From Clostridia bacterium (GTDB lineage: Bacteria > Bacillota > Clostridia > Peptostreptococcales > Anaerovoracaceae), in contig CAAEEA010000061.1 of NCBI GenBank assembly GCA_900754795.1, positions 4,549 to 68,548 on the forward strand: a stretch of 64,000 nucleotides of DNA, read 5' to 3'. This document shows positions 1 to 9,481 of this stretch, one piece after another; positions within the stretch are counted from its first letter, which is position 1; each line of letters opens with the position of its first letter. Under the pieces are notes generated by a model. That model did not search any database and was not told the DNA's origin. It worked only from the letters and a program-made list of their open reading frames with translations. Position numbers and translations under genes: made by a program.

Positions 1-1272
1 CCTCAAAAGAAGAAAGAACTGGCCGCTTATATCGGAGATATGCCTTATACATGGAATTCTACAGGTGAATTTCTCGACAGGGTGGCGGAGTCTTCGCCCA
101 GCGTAAACTTTGGCACTGCCGTGGGACACGGCACTCTGAGAATAGCGGCAATAGGTTTTTCGGACCGCCGTCCTGATGAAAAAGAGATGAATACAATGAA
201 AAGCCTTCTGAGGCAGTCCCTCAGTGAAGGCGCTTTTGCCATGACAAGCGGACTGATATATCCGCCGGGCTGTTACGCCGATACAGAGGAACTCATAGAA
301 TTGTCGAAAGAACTGCCCGCGTACGGAGCTTTTTATATGACTCATATGCGTGAAGAAGGCGTTCACGTGGTAAAATCCGTCAAAGAAGCAATAGAGATAA
401 GCAGAAAGTCGGGAGCTCCCCTTGAGATATCTCATCACAAGGTGATAAACAAAGCGGGATGGAAAAAATCATGCAAAGAGACTATAAGCCTGATAGAACA
501 GGCCCGCAGAGAAGGTATAGATGTGACGGCGGATCAGTATCCTTACTGCGCCTCATCTACTACCATGGACAGCAATATACCTCAGTGGGCTTTTGAAGGC
601 GGAATGGAAGCCATGTTTGAAAGACTCAGAGATCCTCTCACGAGAAAAAGGCTGAGGGATGAAAGCAACGCCTCCCACGTGGGAAGATGGGGAGACATAT
701 ATGTGGGGTATGTGCTTACGGAAGAAAACATGTGGACGGTAGGCAAGTCCATAGAGGAAATAGCGAGGATCAGAGGGGTTGATCCGGCGGACGCGTGTTT
801 TGATCTCGTACTTGAAGAAAAAAGCCATGTCGATGAAATAAACTTCGGCATGTGTGAAGAAGACGTTGAATATATAATGAAAAATCCCAATATAATGACC
901 GGCTCGGACGGCAAGGCGGTTTCTTTTGACTGTCCCGGAAGACCTCATCCGAGATTTTTCGGAACATTTCCGAGAGTTATAAGCCACTATTGCAGGGAAA
1001 GAAAGCTTTTTCCGCTGGAAACAGCCATACACAAGATGACGGCGATGCCCGCGGCCAGACTCGGCCTAAATGACAGAGGGCTGATAAAAGAAGGCATGTG
1101 GGCAGATTATGTGCTCTTTGATTTTGATACTATCAGAGATACGCCTGATTTTGCCGATCCGAAAAGGCCATGCGAAGGTATCCTGCAGGTGTATGTGAAC
1201 GGGGCGCTTACTGCCGAAAACGGCAGACATACTGGCGCTTCCGCCGGAATGGTACTAAGAAAGGGAAAATGA
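1..1272 (+). CDS. N-acyl-D-amino-acid deacylase (D-aminoacylase family), 5' end cut by the window
   Basis: The frame is open from the first base, so the start lies outside the window; 423 residues are visible. The protein belongs to the amidohydrolase superfamily, D-aminoacylase branch, which removes acyl groups from N-acyl-D-amino acids in the cytoplasm. Visible family landmarks are SGLIYPPGCYAD, the metal-site segment YMTHMREEG, the EISHHKV segment with paired His, DQYPYCASS, and the TGSDG segment carrying the catalytic Asp. The C-terminal part (ADYVLFDFDTIRD) is the usual small beta domain of the family. One base separates its stop from the next gene, so the two are co-transcribed. D-glutamate or general D-aminoacyl substrates cannot be told apart from sequence. 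Family call is firm; substrate is not. Confidence 0.85.
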   Translation, partial: PQKKKELAAYIGDMPYTWNSTGEFLDRVAESSPSVNFGTAVGHGTLRIAAIGFSDRRPDEKEMNTMKSLLRQSLSEGAFAMTSGLIYPPGCYADTEELIELSKELPAYGAFYMTHMREEGVHVVKSVKEAIEISRKSGAPLEISHHKVINKAGWKKSCKETISLIEQARREGIDVTADQYPYCASSTTMDSNIPQWAFEGGMEAMFERLRDPLTRKRLRDESNASHVGRWGDIYVGYVLTEENMWTVGKSIEEIARIRGVDPADACFDLVLEEKSHVDEINFGMCEEDVEYIMKNPNIMTGSDGKAVSFDCPGRPHPRFFGTFPRVISHYCRERKLFPLETAIHKMTAMPAARLGLNDRGLIKEGMWADYVLFDFDTIRDTPDFADPKRPCEGILQVYVNGALTAENGRHTGASAGMVLRKGK

Positions 1273-1273
1273 A

Positions 1274-2098
1274 ATGAAAAAAGAACTCAGAGAAAATATC
1301 CTCGCCGGGCTCAGGGCCATGGACGGCAAGGTGGGATTCTATTTTAAAAATCTTGTGACAGGTGAATCTTTCGGATACAACGAAAAAGAACAGTTCCTGC
1401 CGGCCAGTATAGTGAAAGTTCCTCTGCTTGCCGCGATACTGCTGATGAGAGAAAGAGGAGAGACCAGCTTTGATGAAACGATAACAGTCAGAGCCGATGA
1501 AAAACTTCCCGGCTGCGGAGCGATACAGCATATGACCGGAGATAAAGACGGCAGCGTGACTCTGGATATAGCCACGCTGTATAAGCTCATGATCGTCATA
1601 AGCGATACGACAGCTACCAACGCCCTGTACAAACATTACGGAAACGACAAGATTATCGGTCTTCTGAAAGAACTCGGACTTAAAGGCACTCAGTTTAACC
1701 GGGCTTTCTATGACAGCGTCAGAGAAGAAAAAGGTATCCAGAATTACTTTGTGCCTGAAGAAATCGGGATTCTTCTTGAAAAAATGTACAGAAAGACTCT
1801 GATCAGCCCCCAGGCGTCGGAAACCATGCAGAATATTCTTCTCATGCAGCAGGTTAATCACAAAATGGGAGGAAAGCTGCCGATCGGTTTTCCCATAGCG
1901 CACAAAACAGGGGAAGAAGAGGATAAGACCCACGATGTTGGAATAGTATTCGGGAAAGAACCTTTTGTGGCGTGTTTTGCCTCTTATCAGTCAGACATAC
2001 CGCGGTTTGAACAATTTATAAGGGATACTACTTACGAGATTGCAAAAGATATCGACCCGCTCCTTGCGCCGGCCGAAGGCATAGAAGGATTTTTCTGA
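1274..2098 (+). CDS. Class A beta-lactamase-like serine hydrolase
   Basis: A 274-residue protein with the active-site motifs of penicillin-recognising serine hydrolases: SIVK at 45-48 (catalytic Ser45, Lys48), SDT at 110-112 and KTG at 211-213. There is no signal peptide or membrane segment, unlike secreted beta-lactamases, so it is probably cytoplasmic and may be a peptidase or amidase rather than a resistance enzyme. It follows the D-aminoacylase gene by one base and shares its transcript, which suggests handling of D-amino-acid-containing peptides or peptidoglycan fragments; that link is inference. True beta-lactamase activity cannot be excluded. The gene ends just before a hairpin shared with the convergent racemase gene. 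Confidence 0.75.
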   Translation: MKKELRENILAGLRAMDGKVGFYFKNLVTGESFGYNEKEQFLPASIVKVPLLAAILLMRERGETSFDETITVRADEKLPGCGAIQHMTGDKDGSVTLDIATLYKLMIVISDTTATNALYKHYGNDKIIGLLKELGLKGTQFNRAFYDSVREEKGIQNYFVPEEIGILLEKMYRKTLISPQASETMQNILLMQQVNHKMGGKLPIGFPIAHKTGEEEDKTHDVGIVFGKEPFVACFASYQSDIPRFEQFIRDTTYEIAKDIDPLLAPAEGIEGFF

Positions 2099-2103
2099 AA
2101 AAA

Positions 2104-2126
2104 CGGGGCTGCCGCAGGCAGCCCCG
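2104..2126 (-). terminator. Rho-independent terminator between convergent genes
   Basis: A perfect 10-bp stem (cggggctgcc / ggcagccccg) with a 3-nt loop. On the minus strand it is followed by six T residues (complement of A2098-2103), so it best terminates the minus-strand racemase operon. The plus-strand side has only a weak T content. Confidence 0.8.
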
Positions 2127-2146
2127 AAATTATAGGTTCCTATATG

Positions 2147-2854
2147 CTATTTTACCGCTATTCCCATGAACTCCAGAGCCCTGTCCGCCATGACTTCCAT
2201 TGGGTCTATGTAAAAGTCGGGCAGGTGCTCGTCTGATTTGATTACTGAGAGTTCTGTGCACGCGAGGAGCGCTTTTTTACAGCCCATCTCTTTAAGGCGG
2301 CTGTCGATGACAGCCCAGCTTTTCATATCTGCCGGCTTGCCGGCCTTGACGCAGTCATATATCTCATGCATTACAAGAGACTGACCTTCCGCGTCGAGGA
2401 CGCGGGGAACGGCGCCTTCCGCTTCAAGAGCTTTCTGATAGAGCCCTGTTTTTACGGTGCCGTCGGTAGCAAGTATCCCGACCTTTTCTCCGGGAGCAAG
2501 AGAGGCCGCCCGGCGGGCTGTCTCTTTTATCATGTGGATAAAAGGTATGTTTATCCGGTCAGAAATCATATCGACAAAATAGTGAGCCGTGTTGCATGTA
2601 ACGCCGATGGCGCGGCAGCCGAGTTTCTCCAGCGTGACGGCGTCCTCAAAGAGCAGGTCTCTTATGCGGGCGATCTTTTCCTTATCTCCGGAGAGGATAG
2701 CTTCCGTGCGGTCAGGCATGGCAGCGTGGCCGAGGATGATGGTATTGAGATGATCCTGATCTTTTTCGGCGTCGGTTTTTTCAATGAGCATTTTATAGAA
2801 CAGTTCTGTAGCCATCGGCCCCATTCCGCCGATGATACCGAAAATGTTTTCCAT
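2147..2854 (-). CDS. Aspartate/glutamate racemase family protein
   Basis: A 235-residue cofactor-independent amino-acid racemase. The N-terminus GIIGGMGPMAT and the two catalytic cysteines, Cys87 in GVTCNTAHYF and Cys199 in LLACTELSV, are typical of the aspartate racemase (RacD/YgeA) group, which interconverts L- and D-Asp or broader substrates by a two-base mechanism. It is the last gene of a probable minus-strand operon after hom, a SEC-C protein and a BI-1 protein. The linkage to hom fits aspartate-family amino-acid metabolism, and the convergent D-aminoacylase and serine hydrolase also suggest D-amino-acid turnover. Substrate specificity is not established by the sequence. Confidence 0.85.
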   Translation of the reverse strand: MENIFGIIGGMGPMATELFYKMLIEKTDAEKDQDHLNTIILGHAAMPDRTEAILSGDKEKIARIRDLLFEDAVTLEKLGCRAIGVTCNTAHYFVDMISDRINIPFIHMIKETARRAASLAPGEKVGILATDGTVKTGLYQKALEAEGAVPRVLDAEGQSLVMHEIYDCVKAGKPADMKSWAVIDSRLKEMGCKKALLACTELSVIKSDEHLPDFYIDPMEVMADRALEFMGIAVK

Positions 2855-2887
2855 ATCGTGTAAGACCTCCAGATGATTCAGCGGGAT

Positions 2888-3571
2888 TTAATTTTTTGAT
2901 TTTCCAAACAGCGAAAGAAGCCTGAGGAAGATGTTGATAAAATCAAGATACAGTTCCATCGCCGCGTAAACGTGGAGCTTGCGGCTTCCGTCGGCTGTCA
3001 TGCTCATCCGTTTGATCTTGTTCATATCATATACTGTTAAACCGAAGAACAGGAACAGTACAAAACAGTCAATGAAAATCTCAAACATCTGGGCTTTCAG
3101 GAACAAAATGTTTATGACGCTCATCGCTATGGCGATAAGCAGAGATATGAGAAGCAGCGGTCCCCATCTGGTCAGATCTCCTTTATAATTATAGCCGTAA
3201 AGCGCGAATCCTCCGAAGAGGGCGGCGGCCGCGAGAAAGAGAACCACTATAGACGACATCTCATATACTGCGAAGATGACTGACATCGTAATGCCGTTTA
3301 CGATAGCGTAGGCGAAGAAAAGAATGCTGACCGCCATCGGCGAGAGACGTCTGAATAAAAATGAAAAGAGCAGCACCATGACTACTTCGGCTATGATGAG
3401 AACAAAGAAAGTGTTATCGTAGAGGAATCTGATATAAAGCCCCGACGAATAAGTAAACCACGCGAACAGGGCTGTTACCAGGAGACCGGCGAACATCCAC
3501 TTGAATGTTCTGGCAAAAAGTCGGTTTTGCGCCTGCAGCGCAGGCATGTTCATATATTCTTCTCTGTGCAT
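2888..3571 (-). CDS. Bax inhibitor-1 (BI-1/YbhL/YetJ) family membrane protein
   Basis: A 227-residue protein made almost entirely of hydrophobic helices, about seven membrane segments from residue 25 to the C-terminus. The composition, length and the late acidic segment (LTVYDMNKIKRM, then LYLDFINIFLRLL) match the BI-1 family, whose bacterial members include the pH-sensitive Ca2+ leak channel YetJ. The start is chosen because AAAGGAG lies 6-7 bases upstream on the minus strand. It lies 19 bases downstream of the SEC-C gene and 33 bases upstream of the racemase gene, consistent with one transcript. Physiological role in this organism is unknown. Confidence 0.85.
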   Translation of the reverse strand: MHREEYMNMPALQAQNRLFARTFKWMFAGLLVTALFAWFTYSSGLYIRFLYDNTFFVLIIAEVVMVLLFSFLFRRLSPMAVSILFFAYAIVNGITMSVIFAVYEMSSIVVLFLAAAALFGGFALYGYNYKGDLTRWGPLLLISLLIAIAMSVINILFLKAQMFEIFIDCFVLFLFFGLTVYDMNKIKRMSMTADGSRKLHVYAAMELYLDFINIFLRLLSLFGKSKN

Positions 3572-3590
3572 TAAAGTTCTCCTTTTGATC

Positions 3591-4091
3591 TTATTTATTG
3601 GCTCCGCAGCATTTCTTGTATTTTTTTCCGGAGCCGCACGGGCACGGGTCGTTTCTGCCCGGTTCTTTTTCTTTGTGTACGGTTTTTGAACGCTTATAAT
3701 CTTTGGTTATTTCCGCTCTGCGCTCCTGTGAAAGGATACCGTCCCACTCAGGCAGGCCGTAGAGATAATCCGCTTCTGCCTTGTGCATATTGAAATACAG
3801 TTTTTCAAAGTCAATATCCAGATTGATCTCAGAATCCTCTTTAACGGATTCAAGATCCTGTTCATTATTAAGGCTGGTGTTTATTCCGTCGAGGAATCCC
3901 ATGAAGATGACCGGGTTAACATCGAATTGTTTTACGAGCTCTGAGAAAACTCCGTGAAGATGATTGTCTCCCGACGCGAGAATGTGCCTGTAGACCTTTG
4001 TCTCTGTTTCACTGTATTCTTTCCAGAAATCTCTGAATGTATCCTGTGTCTGGCCGTCCATAAGATCGACCCACTGCTGAAGTAAACTCAT
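3591..4091 (-). CDS. SEC-C metal-binding motif protein
   Basis: A 166-residue protein. The C-terminus carries a textbook SEC-C zinc finger ([16 protein letters not shown], about residues 146-163), the motif found at the end of SecA and in many stand-alone proteins. The N-terminal 130 residues are acidic and helical and resemble no family I can name. The lysine-rich linker before the motif is like that of SecA tails. It sits between hom and the BI-1 gene in a tight minus-strand cluster. A role as a ribosome- or SecB-type binding accessory is possible but not shown. Confidence 0.75.
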   Translation of the reverse strand: MSLLQQWVDLMDGQTQDTFRDFWKEYSETETKVYRHILASGDNHLHGVFSELVKQFDVNPVIFMGFLDGINTSLNNEQDLESVKEDSEINLDIDFEKLYFNMHKAEADYLYGLPEWDGILSQERRAEITKDYKRSKTVHKEKEPGRNDPCPCGSGKKYKKCCGANK

Positions 4092-4122
4092 ATTTAACCT
4101 CCGTATTATCTTTTCCGAAAAA

Positions 4123-5091
4123 TTAAAATCTTTTTTTCATTATGGCCAGAATGTCTCCGCATACGGCGCTGCCGGTCGGAAGAGGACCTGCGCCACGGCC
4201 GTAGAACATGAGCTCGCCTGCCATATCCCCGGTTATGTACACGGCGTTAAATTCGTTACTCACGCCGGCAAGAGGGTGGTCTTTATCAAGAAGTACAGGT
4301 TTTACTGAATAGTCGAGTCTGCCGTCCGCGACGCGGGCCTGACCTATCAGCTTGATCTTTTTACCTTTCGCGTCTGCTTTTTCAATATCAGAGGCGGTTA
4401 TGGCGGTGATCCCTTCCGTAGGAATATTGTCGGGAGCCACGTATTCTCCGAAGGCGAGGGCGATCAGGATGGAAAGCTTGTTTGCCGCGTCTATACCCTC
4501 CACGTCGGCGGTAGGGTCTGCTTCGGCAAACCCTTTTTCCTGAGCGTCCTTGAGAACAGCTTCATATGAAAGTCCTTCATCTGTCATCTTAGTAAGGATA
4601 TAATTGGTAGTTCCGTTAAGTATACCCATTACTTCCACAAAATTGTTGGCGGCAAGAGCGCCTGTCATGGCGGTGAGCACAGGTATGCCGCCGGCTACGC
4701 TTGCCTCAAACAAAAATTCCACATTGTTTTCGCGGGCAGTCCTGATAAGCAGATCGTAGTTGGCGGCGATAGCGGCCTTATTGGCGCTTACCACATGTTT
4801 TCCGTGTTTCATGGACTGCAGCATGAAAGATGTTGCCGGCTCGATGCCTCCGAGCATTTCCACCACAATATCTATATCCGGATCTTTGATTATGTCATCA
4901 GGATCTTCTGTAAGAAGAGCCGGATCCGCCTCAACGAGGCGTTTCTTTTTTCTGTTGCGCTGAAGTATCCTGACGATTTCAGGGGAAAGACCCGTTCTCT
5001 CCTCTATGATATCTCTGTTGTCCGTCAGAATCTTATATGTTCCTCCGCCCACGTTGCCGAAGCCCAGCAGGCCGATCTTGACTTTTTTCAT
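4123..5091 (-). CDS. hom: Homoserine dehydrogenase without ACT domain
   Basis: Converts aspartate semialdehyde to homoserine with NAD(P)H, the branch point to threonine and methionine. The Rossmann motif [13 protein letters not shown] is at residues 8-20, and the catalytic domain segments [29 protein letters not shown] and [19 protein letters not shown] are all present. The protein ends at 322 residues, right after the catalytic domain; many bacterial Hom proteins are about 430 residues with a C-terminal ACT domain for threonine feedback. This copy is therefore probably not threonine-inhibited through that domain. It heads a minus-strand operon from a SigA-type promoter. Confidence 0.92.
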   Translation of the reverse strand: MKKVKIGLLGFGNVGGGTYKILTDNRDIIEERTGLSPEIVRILQRNRKKKRLVEADPALLTEDPDDIIKDPDIDIVVEMLGGIEPATSFMLQSMKHGKHVVSANKAAIAANYDLLIRTARENNVEFLFEASVAGGIPVLTAMTGALAANNFVEVMGILNGTTNYILTKMTDEGLSYEAVLKDAQEKGFAEADPTADVEGIDAANKLSILIALAFGEYVAPDNIPTEGITAITASDIEKADAKGKKIKLIGQARVADGRLDYSVKPVLLDKDHPLAGVSNEFNAVYITGDMAGELMFYGRGAGPLPTGSAVCGDILAIMKKRF

Positions 5092-5134
5092 TTGTTACCT
5101 CCAAAGTAATGCGAAATGTACTCATACAGATTGA

Positions 5135-5163
5135 ATTATATAACATATTTGTTTTTTTGTCTT
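5135..5163 (-). promoter_or_regulatory. SigA-type promoter for the hom operon
   Basis: Reading the minus strand: AAGACA, 17 bases, TATAAT. The -10 box is consensus and the -35 box matches at four of six positions. It points at hom, about 40 bases downstream. No competing riboswitch or T-box leader is visible in this short gap. Confidence 0.6.
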
Positions 5164-5243
5164 TATCTTTTTGATAAATTTGTTATTATTTATGTAGGTT
5201 CGCGTCAGAGGCGCGGCACAGTTGAAAAACGGGGAGGACACAG

Positions 5244-5714
5244 ATGAGTCTTAATATAGTTTTTGTTGAGCCGGAGATACCGCCTAATACCGGCAATATC
5301 GCCCGGACATGCGCTGCTACCGACACGGCGCTTCATCTGGTAAGACCGCTGGGATTCAGTATAGATGACAGGCAGGTGAGAAGAGCCGGTCTTGATTACT
5401 GGCCGTATGTGGATCTCCACATCCACGACAGTCTCAGCGATTTTATGGCAGAATACGGCGGCAGACGGATGTGGCTCGCGACAACAAAGGGAGAGAGACT
5501 GTACACGCAGGCCGACTTTGCCGACGGTGATTTCATTCTGTTCGGCAGAGAGACAAAAGGACTTCCGCGGGACTTCATCGCCGAACATCAGGATACCGCG
5601 ATCCGCATACCCATGAGCGTAAGCACAAGGACAAGATCTTTTAATCTGGCCAATTCTGCCAATATAATATTGTTTGAAGCGCTGAGACAATTAGGATTCC
5701 CGGGCTTGAAATAA
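5244..5714 (+). CDS. trmL: tRNA (cytidine/uridine-34 2'-O-)-methyltransferase
   Basis: A 156-residue SPOUT-class methyltransferase. It starts with the family hallmark NIVFVEPEIPPNTGNIARTC, has the knot segment ILFGRETKGLP and ends in the SAM-binding trefoil region IRIPMSVSTRTRSFNLANSAN. TrmL (YibK/CspR) modifies the wobble base of tRNA-Leu isoacceptors CAA and UAA; a tRNA-Leu(CAA) gene happens to lie at the other end of this window. A good GGGAGG site precedes the start. It diverges from hom and is followed by a promoter for rpoN inside its last codons. Confidence 0.92.
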   Translation: MSLNIVFVEPEIPPNTGNIARTCAATDTALHLVRPLGFSIDDRQVRRAGLDYWPYVDLHIHDSLSDFMAEYGGRRMWLATTKGERLYTQADFADGDFILFGRETKGLPRDFIAEHQDTAIRIPMSVSTRTRSFNLANSANIILFEALRQLGFPGLK

Positions 5715-5734
5715 ACTTTACATTTTGGTATAAT
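5706..5734 (+). promoter_or_regulatory. SigA-type promoter for rpoN
   Basis: TTGAAA, 17 bases, TATAAT, preceded by TG one base upstream of the -10 box (extended -10). It overlaps the end of trmL and lies about 75 bases before the rpoN start. Confidence 0.75.
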
Positions 5735-5808
5735 ATTTGCATAATGATAAAATTTGTCGTTTGCCGCCGGATTAAGTCCGGCAGTCATAATAATGCAGAG
5801 GGCGCGGG

Positions 5809-7185
5809 ATGAAGCTGAGTTACGGACTGACAATTGAACAGACTCAAAAGCTGACTATGACACCGGAACTGATTCAGGCGATCCGGATATTGCAGTTCAA
5901 TACTCAGGAACTCGATTCGTTTGTACAGGAGGAACTGCTTGAAAATCCAGTACTCGAATTTGAAAACAGGCGCCGCGATGATGAGCCGCTTGACCCTGCG
6001 CTTGATCTCAGAGAAAAGATGACCGAAGATTACGGGGACGGAAGATATAATCAGTGGGAATACGGCGGCCGATCCGACAGAGAAGAATATTCTTATGAGC
6101 AGTTTGTGACAAAGGAAGAAACACTGGAGGACTATCTTCTTTTTCAGCTGACCCTTTCCGGACTCAAAGACGATGATCTTAAAATAGGCCGTTATCTGGT
6201 AGAAGCCATAGATGATAACGGCTATCTTACTGTAAGCGCCGGGCAGGTGTCCGCTGCTTTTAAGACAGGAGAAGACCGGGTGGAAAAGATCATCGACGTA
6301 ATCCATACTTTCGATCCCACGGGAGTAGGGGCGAGAGATCTCAGAGAATGTCTGATCATCCAGCTTGCTTCAAGAGGAGAACTGGACGAGCTCACCGAAT
6401 ATATAATAATGAACCACCTTGAGGATCTGGGGGAAAACAAGCTGAACAAAGTCGCCAGAACGCTGGGCATACCTGCCGGAAGAGTCCAGGAGATCAGCGA
6501 TATGATAAGGACTCTTGAACCAAAGCCGGGAAGGAGCTTTGCCGGAGGCGAAGGAGTCAGGTATATTACGCCGGACGTCATAGTAGAGAAGATAGACGGG
6601 GAATATGTGGTAACAAGCAACGAAAACAGCATACCGCATTTAATGGTGAGTCCGTATTACAGCTCGCTTTCCCGTGAGGCAAAAAACGACGAAGAACTGT
6701 CAAAATATCTCACAGACAAATTCAATTCCGCTCTCTGGCTCATCAAGAGCATCGAACAGAGAAAGCGCACCATATACAATGTTGTTTCGGCGGTTGTCGA
6801 TTTTCAGAAAGATTTTCTCGATAAAGGACCTAAATATCTCAAGACTCTGACTCTGAAACAGGTGGCTGACGCCATAGGGATGCATGAGTCTACGGTGAGC
6901 CGCTCGGTAAACGGCAAATACATGCAGACTCCAAGAGGAATCTTTGAGATCAAATTTTTCTTTTCCGGGGGAGTTGCGGCCGGCGACGGAGAAGGAGTAT
7001 CCTCCAACAGCATAAAGGCCATGATAAAAGAGATAATCGACAGTGAAAACAACGCGCGTCCGTACAGTGACCAGGATATCGCGGGCAAACTCGTCGAAAA
7101 GGGCATAGAGATATCAAGAAGGACGGTTGCAAAATACAGAGAGGGAATGGGGATACTCTCATCGTCCAAAAGAAGACGTTTTTAG
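5809..7185 (+). CDS. rpoN: RNA polymerase sigma-54 factor
   Basis: A 458-residue alternative sigma factor that directs RNA polymerase to -24/-12 promoters and needs AAA+ activators. The glutamine- and leucine-rich region I (residues 1-50, with LTMTPELIQAIRILQ) binds activator. An acidic linker follows, then the core-binding domain, the helix-turn-helix region LKQVADAIGMHESTVSRSVNGKY, and the C-terminal RpoN box (SRRTVAKYRE, about 438-447) that reads the -24 element. All family parts are intact. No enhancer-binding activator gene lies in this window, and I did not find a convincing GG-N10-GC promoter in the gaps inspected by eye. Transcribed from its own promoter. Confidence 0.95.
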   Translation: MKLSYGLTIEQTQKLTMTPELIQAIRILQFNTQELDSFVQEELLENPVLEFENRRRDDEPLDPALDLREKMTEDYGDGRYNQWEYGGRSDREEYSYEQFVTKEETLEDYLLFQLTLSGLKDDDLKIGRYLVEAIDDNGYLTVSAGQVSAAFKTGEDRVEKIIDVIHTFDPTGVGARDLRECLIIQLASRGELDELTEYIIMNHLEDLGENKLNKVARTLGIPAGRVQEISDMIRTLEPKPGRSFAGGEGVRYITPDVIVEKIDGEYVVTSNENSIPHLMVSPYYSSLSREAKNDEELSKYLTDKFNSALWLIKSIEQRKRTIYNVVSAVVDFQKDFLDKGPKYLKTLTLKQVADAIGMHESTVSRSVNGKYMQTPRGIFEIKFFFSGGVAAGDGEGVSSNSIKAMIKEIIDSENNARPYSDQDIAGKLVEKGIEISRRTVAKYREGMGILSSSKRRRF

Positions 7186-7239
7186 GCGCTAAGACGTTTA
7201 AAAATAAATATTGTCATTGGAGAGTTTAGGAGGAAAAAA

Positions 7240-8256
7240 ATGGCGATCAAAGTAGGTATCAGCGGGTTCGGAAGAATCGCGAGAGTAGTTATTCGTGCCA
7301 GTATGGACATGCCTGAGATAGAAATCGCGGGCATCAATGTGAGAAACGCGGATCTAGATTATCTGGCTTACATGCTCAGATATGACACGACTTTCGGCAG
7401 ATTCCCGCGGAGCCTTGAAGTTTACGACAAAGGTCTTGTGATCGACGGCAAAAAAGTACCCGTATACAGCTTTTCGGAAGCTGTGAATATTCCGTGGAAA
7501 GAGTGCGGAGCAGAATACATAGTTGAAGCGACCGGAGCTTATGTTACCACAGAGAAGGCCATGGATCATATAAAAGCCGGAGCGAAAAAAGTCATCATCT
7601 CGGCGCCGGCCAAAGATTCAGTAACGCCGACATTTGTCTTTGGCGTAAATCACGAAAATTACAGAGCGAATATGCCGGTGGTTTCAAACGCTTCATGCAC
7701 CACTAACTGCCTCGCGCCTCTGGCAAAGGTCATCGAAGATAACTGGGGAATAAAAGAAGGCCTCATGTCCACGATACATTCTGCTACGGCCAAGCAGAAA
7801 GTTGTCGACGCCAGATCTATGAAGGACTGGAGAACGGGAAGATGCGTATTCGGAAACGTGATACCTTCAACTACGGGAGCCGCCAAGGCAGTAGGTCTTG
7901 TAATTCCGTCCCTCAAAGGAAAGATGACAGGCATATCATACAGAGTTCCGACAGCAGACGTGTCTGTAGTAGACCTGAATGTGGTTTTAGAAAAACCTGC
8001 CACATATGAAGAAATATGCATGGAAGTTAAAAAAGCCTCCGAGACATATATGAAAGGCGTCATTGAATACGTGGATGACGAGGTAGTGTCGGGAGATTTT
8101 GTGGGAGACCCGTGCACTTCCATATTCGACGCGAGAGAAGGAATTGAGCTGAACGATCATTTCTTTAAATTCATCGCGTTTTATGATAATGAATTCGGAT
8201 ACTCCAGTAAAGTCCTCGAACTTATCAGATATATGTACAGCGTGGACGAAAAATAG
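7240..8256 (+). CDS. gap: Glyceraldehyde-3-phosphate dehydrogenase, type I; cofactor-site residues unusual
   Basis: Oxidises and phosphorylates glyceraldehyde-3-phosphate in glycolysis. The 338-residue protein has the active-site segment [15 protein letters not shown] with catalytic Cys153 and downstream NEFGYSSKV. The segment that normally reads IND in NAD-dependent enzymes, where Asp binds the adenine ribose, reads GINVRN (residues 31-36). The usual Gly/Leu-Pro pair near the adenosine pocket is Ala191-Arg192. Both changes resemble those seen in NADP-using GAPDHs, so NADP or dual cofactor use is possible (inference). AGGAGG lies seven bases before the start. It is followed by pgk and tpiA in one glycolytic operon. 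Confidence 0.93.
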   Translation: MAIKVGISGFGRIARVVIRASMDMPEIEIAGINVRNADLDYLAYMLRYDTTFGRFPRSLEVYDKGLVIDGKKVPVYSFSEAVNIPWKECGAEYIVEATGAYVTTEKAMDHIKAGAKKVIISAPAKDSVTPTFVFGVNHENYRANMPVVSNASCTTNCLAPLAKVIEDNWGIKEGLMSTIHSATAKQKVVDARSMKDWRTGRCVFGNVIPSTTGAAKAVGLVIPSLKGKMTGISYRVPTADVSVVDLNVVLEKPATYEEICMEVKKASETYMKGVIEYVDDEVVSGDFVGDPCTSIFDAREGIELNDHFFKFIAFYDNEFGYSSKVLELIRYMYSVDEK

Positions 8257-8281
8257 CCCGGCACAGGCGGAAAGGTCAATC

Positions 8282-9466
8282 ATGAAAAAGACTGTAAGAG
8301 ATATAGACGTCAGAGGCAGGAAAGTTATAGTCAGGTGCGACTTTAACGTGCCTATGGACAAAGATGTGATAACCGATGACACGAGAATCACAGCGGCTCT
8401 GCCTACCATAAAATATCTGATCGGAGAAGGCGCTGCCGTAATACTGATGTCTCACATGGGAAGGCCAAAGGGAAAACCCGACATGAAATACACTCTGGCG
8501 CCTGTGGCGGCCAGGCTCTCAGAGCTTCTGAAACAGGAGATTTCTTTTGTTTCTTCACCGTCCGTTGTAGACGACAAAGTAAGGGCGGAAGCCGCCGCTC
8601 TGAAACCGGGCGAAGTGATGCTCCTTGAAAATGTACGTTTCAGAAAAGAGGAAACGGATAATGATCCTGCTTTCGCAAAGGAGCTTGCTTCCCTTGCGGA
8701 GATCTTTGTTAATGACGCTTTCGGAACGGCGCACAGAGCCCACGCTTCCACGGCGGGCATTGCCGCCTATCTTCCGGCAGTTTCCGGGTTCCTGATCGAA
8801 AAGGAGATAAAATTCCTCGGAGAAGCGGTGGAAAATCCGGACAGACCTCTTGTGGCCATAATGGGAGGAGCCAAAGTAGCCGACAAGATACCTGTTATAG
8901 AGAATCTGCTCAGAAAAGTCGACACTCTCATGATTGGGGGAGGCATGTCCTATACTTTCTTTAAAGCCATGGGGCTTGAGATCGGCACTTCTATTCTCGA
9001 TGTTCAGAGCGTTTGCCTCGCCGGAGAACTGATCAAAAAGACCGAGGCGGCGGGAGTAAAAATGCTGCTGCCTGTGGACGTGGTATGCGGCCTGGAATTT
9101 AAAAACGAGACTGTAATGAAGACCGTTCCACGGGATCTGATTCCGGAGGATATGATGGGCATGGACATAGGTCCGGAAACGGTAAGAATCTACGCTGACG
9201 AGATCAAAAAAGCCGGTACGGTTATATGGAACGGACCTATGGGAGTCTTTGAGATGGATAATTTTGCAAAGGGAACTTATGAGATAGCCAGGGCAATGAG
9301 CGAATGTAAGGCGGTTACAGTTATTGGCGGCGGTGACTCGGCGGCCGCCGTGGAAAAATTCGGCCTTGCTGATAAGATGACCCATATTTCCACAGGAGGA
9401 GGCGCTTCCCTTGAATTTCTCGAAGGGAAAGAGCTGCCCGGAGTGGCTGTGCTTCAAGACAGATAG
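8282..9466 (+). CDS. pgk: Phosphoglycerate kinase
   Basis: Transfers phosphate from 1,3-bisphosphoglycerate to ADP. The 394-residue length is normal. Visible motifs are RCDFNVPMD near the N-terminus, [11 protein letters not shown], the hinge and substrate segments ENVRFRKEE and [39 protein letters not shown] and the nucleotide loop [13 protein letters not shown]. The frame is open upstream, but the ATG chosen here has an AAAGG site and aligns with the family N-terminus ([16 protein letters not shown]). It lies 25 bases after gap and 15 before tpiA. Confidence 0.96.
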   Translation: MKKTVRDIDVRGRKVIVRCDFNVPMDKDVITDDTRITAALPTIKYLIGEGAAVILMSHMGRPKGKPDMKYTLAPVAARLSELLKQEISFVSSPSVVDDKVRAEAAALKPGEVMLLENVRFRKEETDNDPAFAKELASLAEIFVNDAFGTAHRAHASTAGIAAYLPAVSGFLIEKEIKFLGEAVENPDRPLVAIMGGAKVADKIPVIENLLRKVDTLMIGGGMSYTFFKAMGLEIGTSILDVQSVCLAGELIKKTEAAGVKMLLPVDVVCGLEFKNETVMKTVPRDLIPEDMMGMDIGPETVRIYADEIKKAGTVIWNGPMGVFEMDNFAKGTYEIARAMSECKAVTVIGGGDSAAAVEKFGLADKMTHISTGGGASLEFLEGKELPGVAVLQDR

Positions 9467-9481
9467 ACAGGAGAGACAGTT

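Noticed and set aside
5809..7185. Sigma-54-dependent promoters in this window
   Set aside because: I looked in the main gaps for TGGCAC-N5-TTGC and found no convincing match. rpoN itself is real but its targets are elsewhere or were missed by eye.
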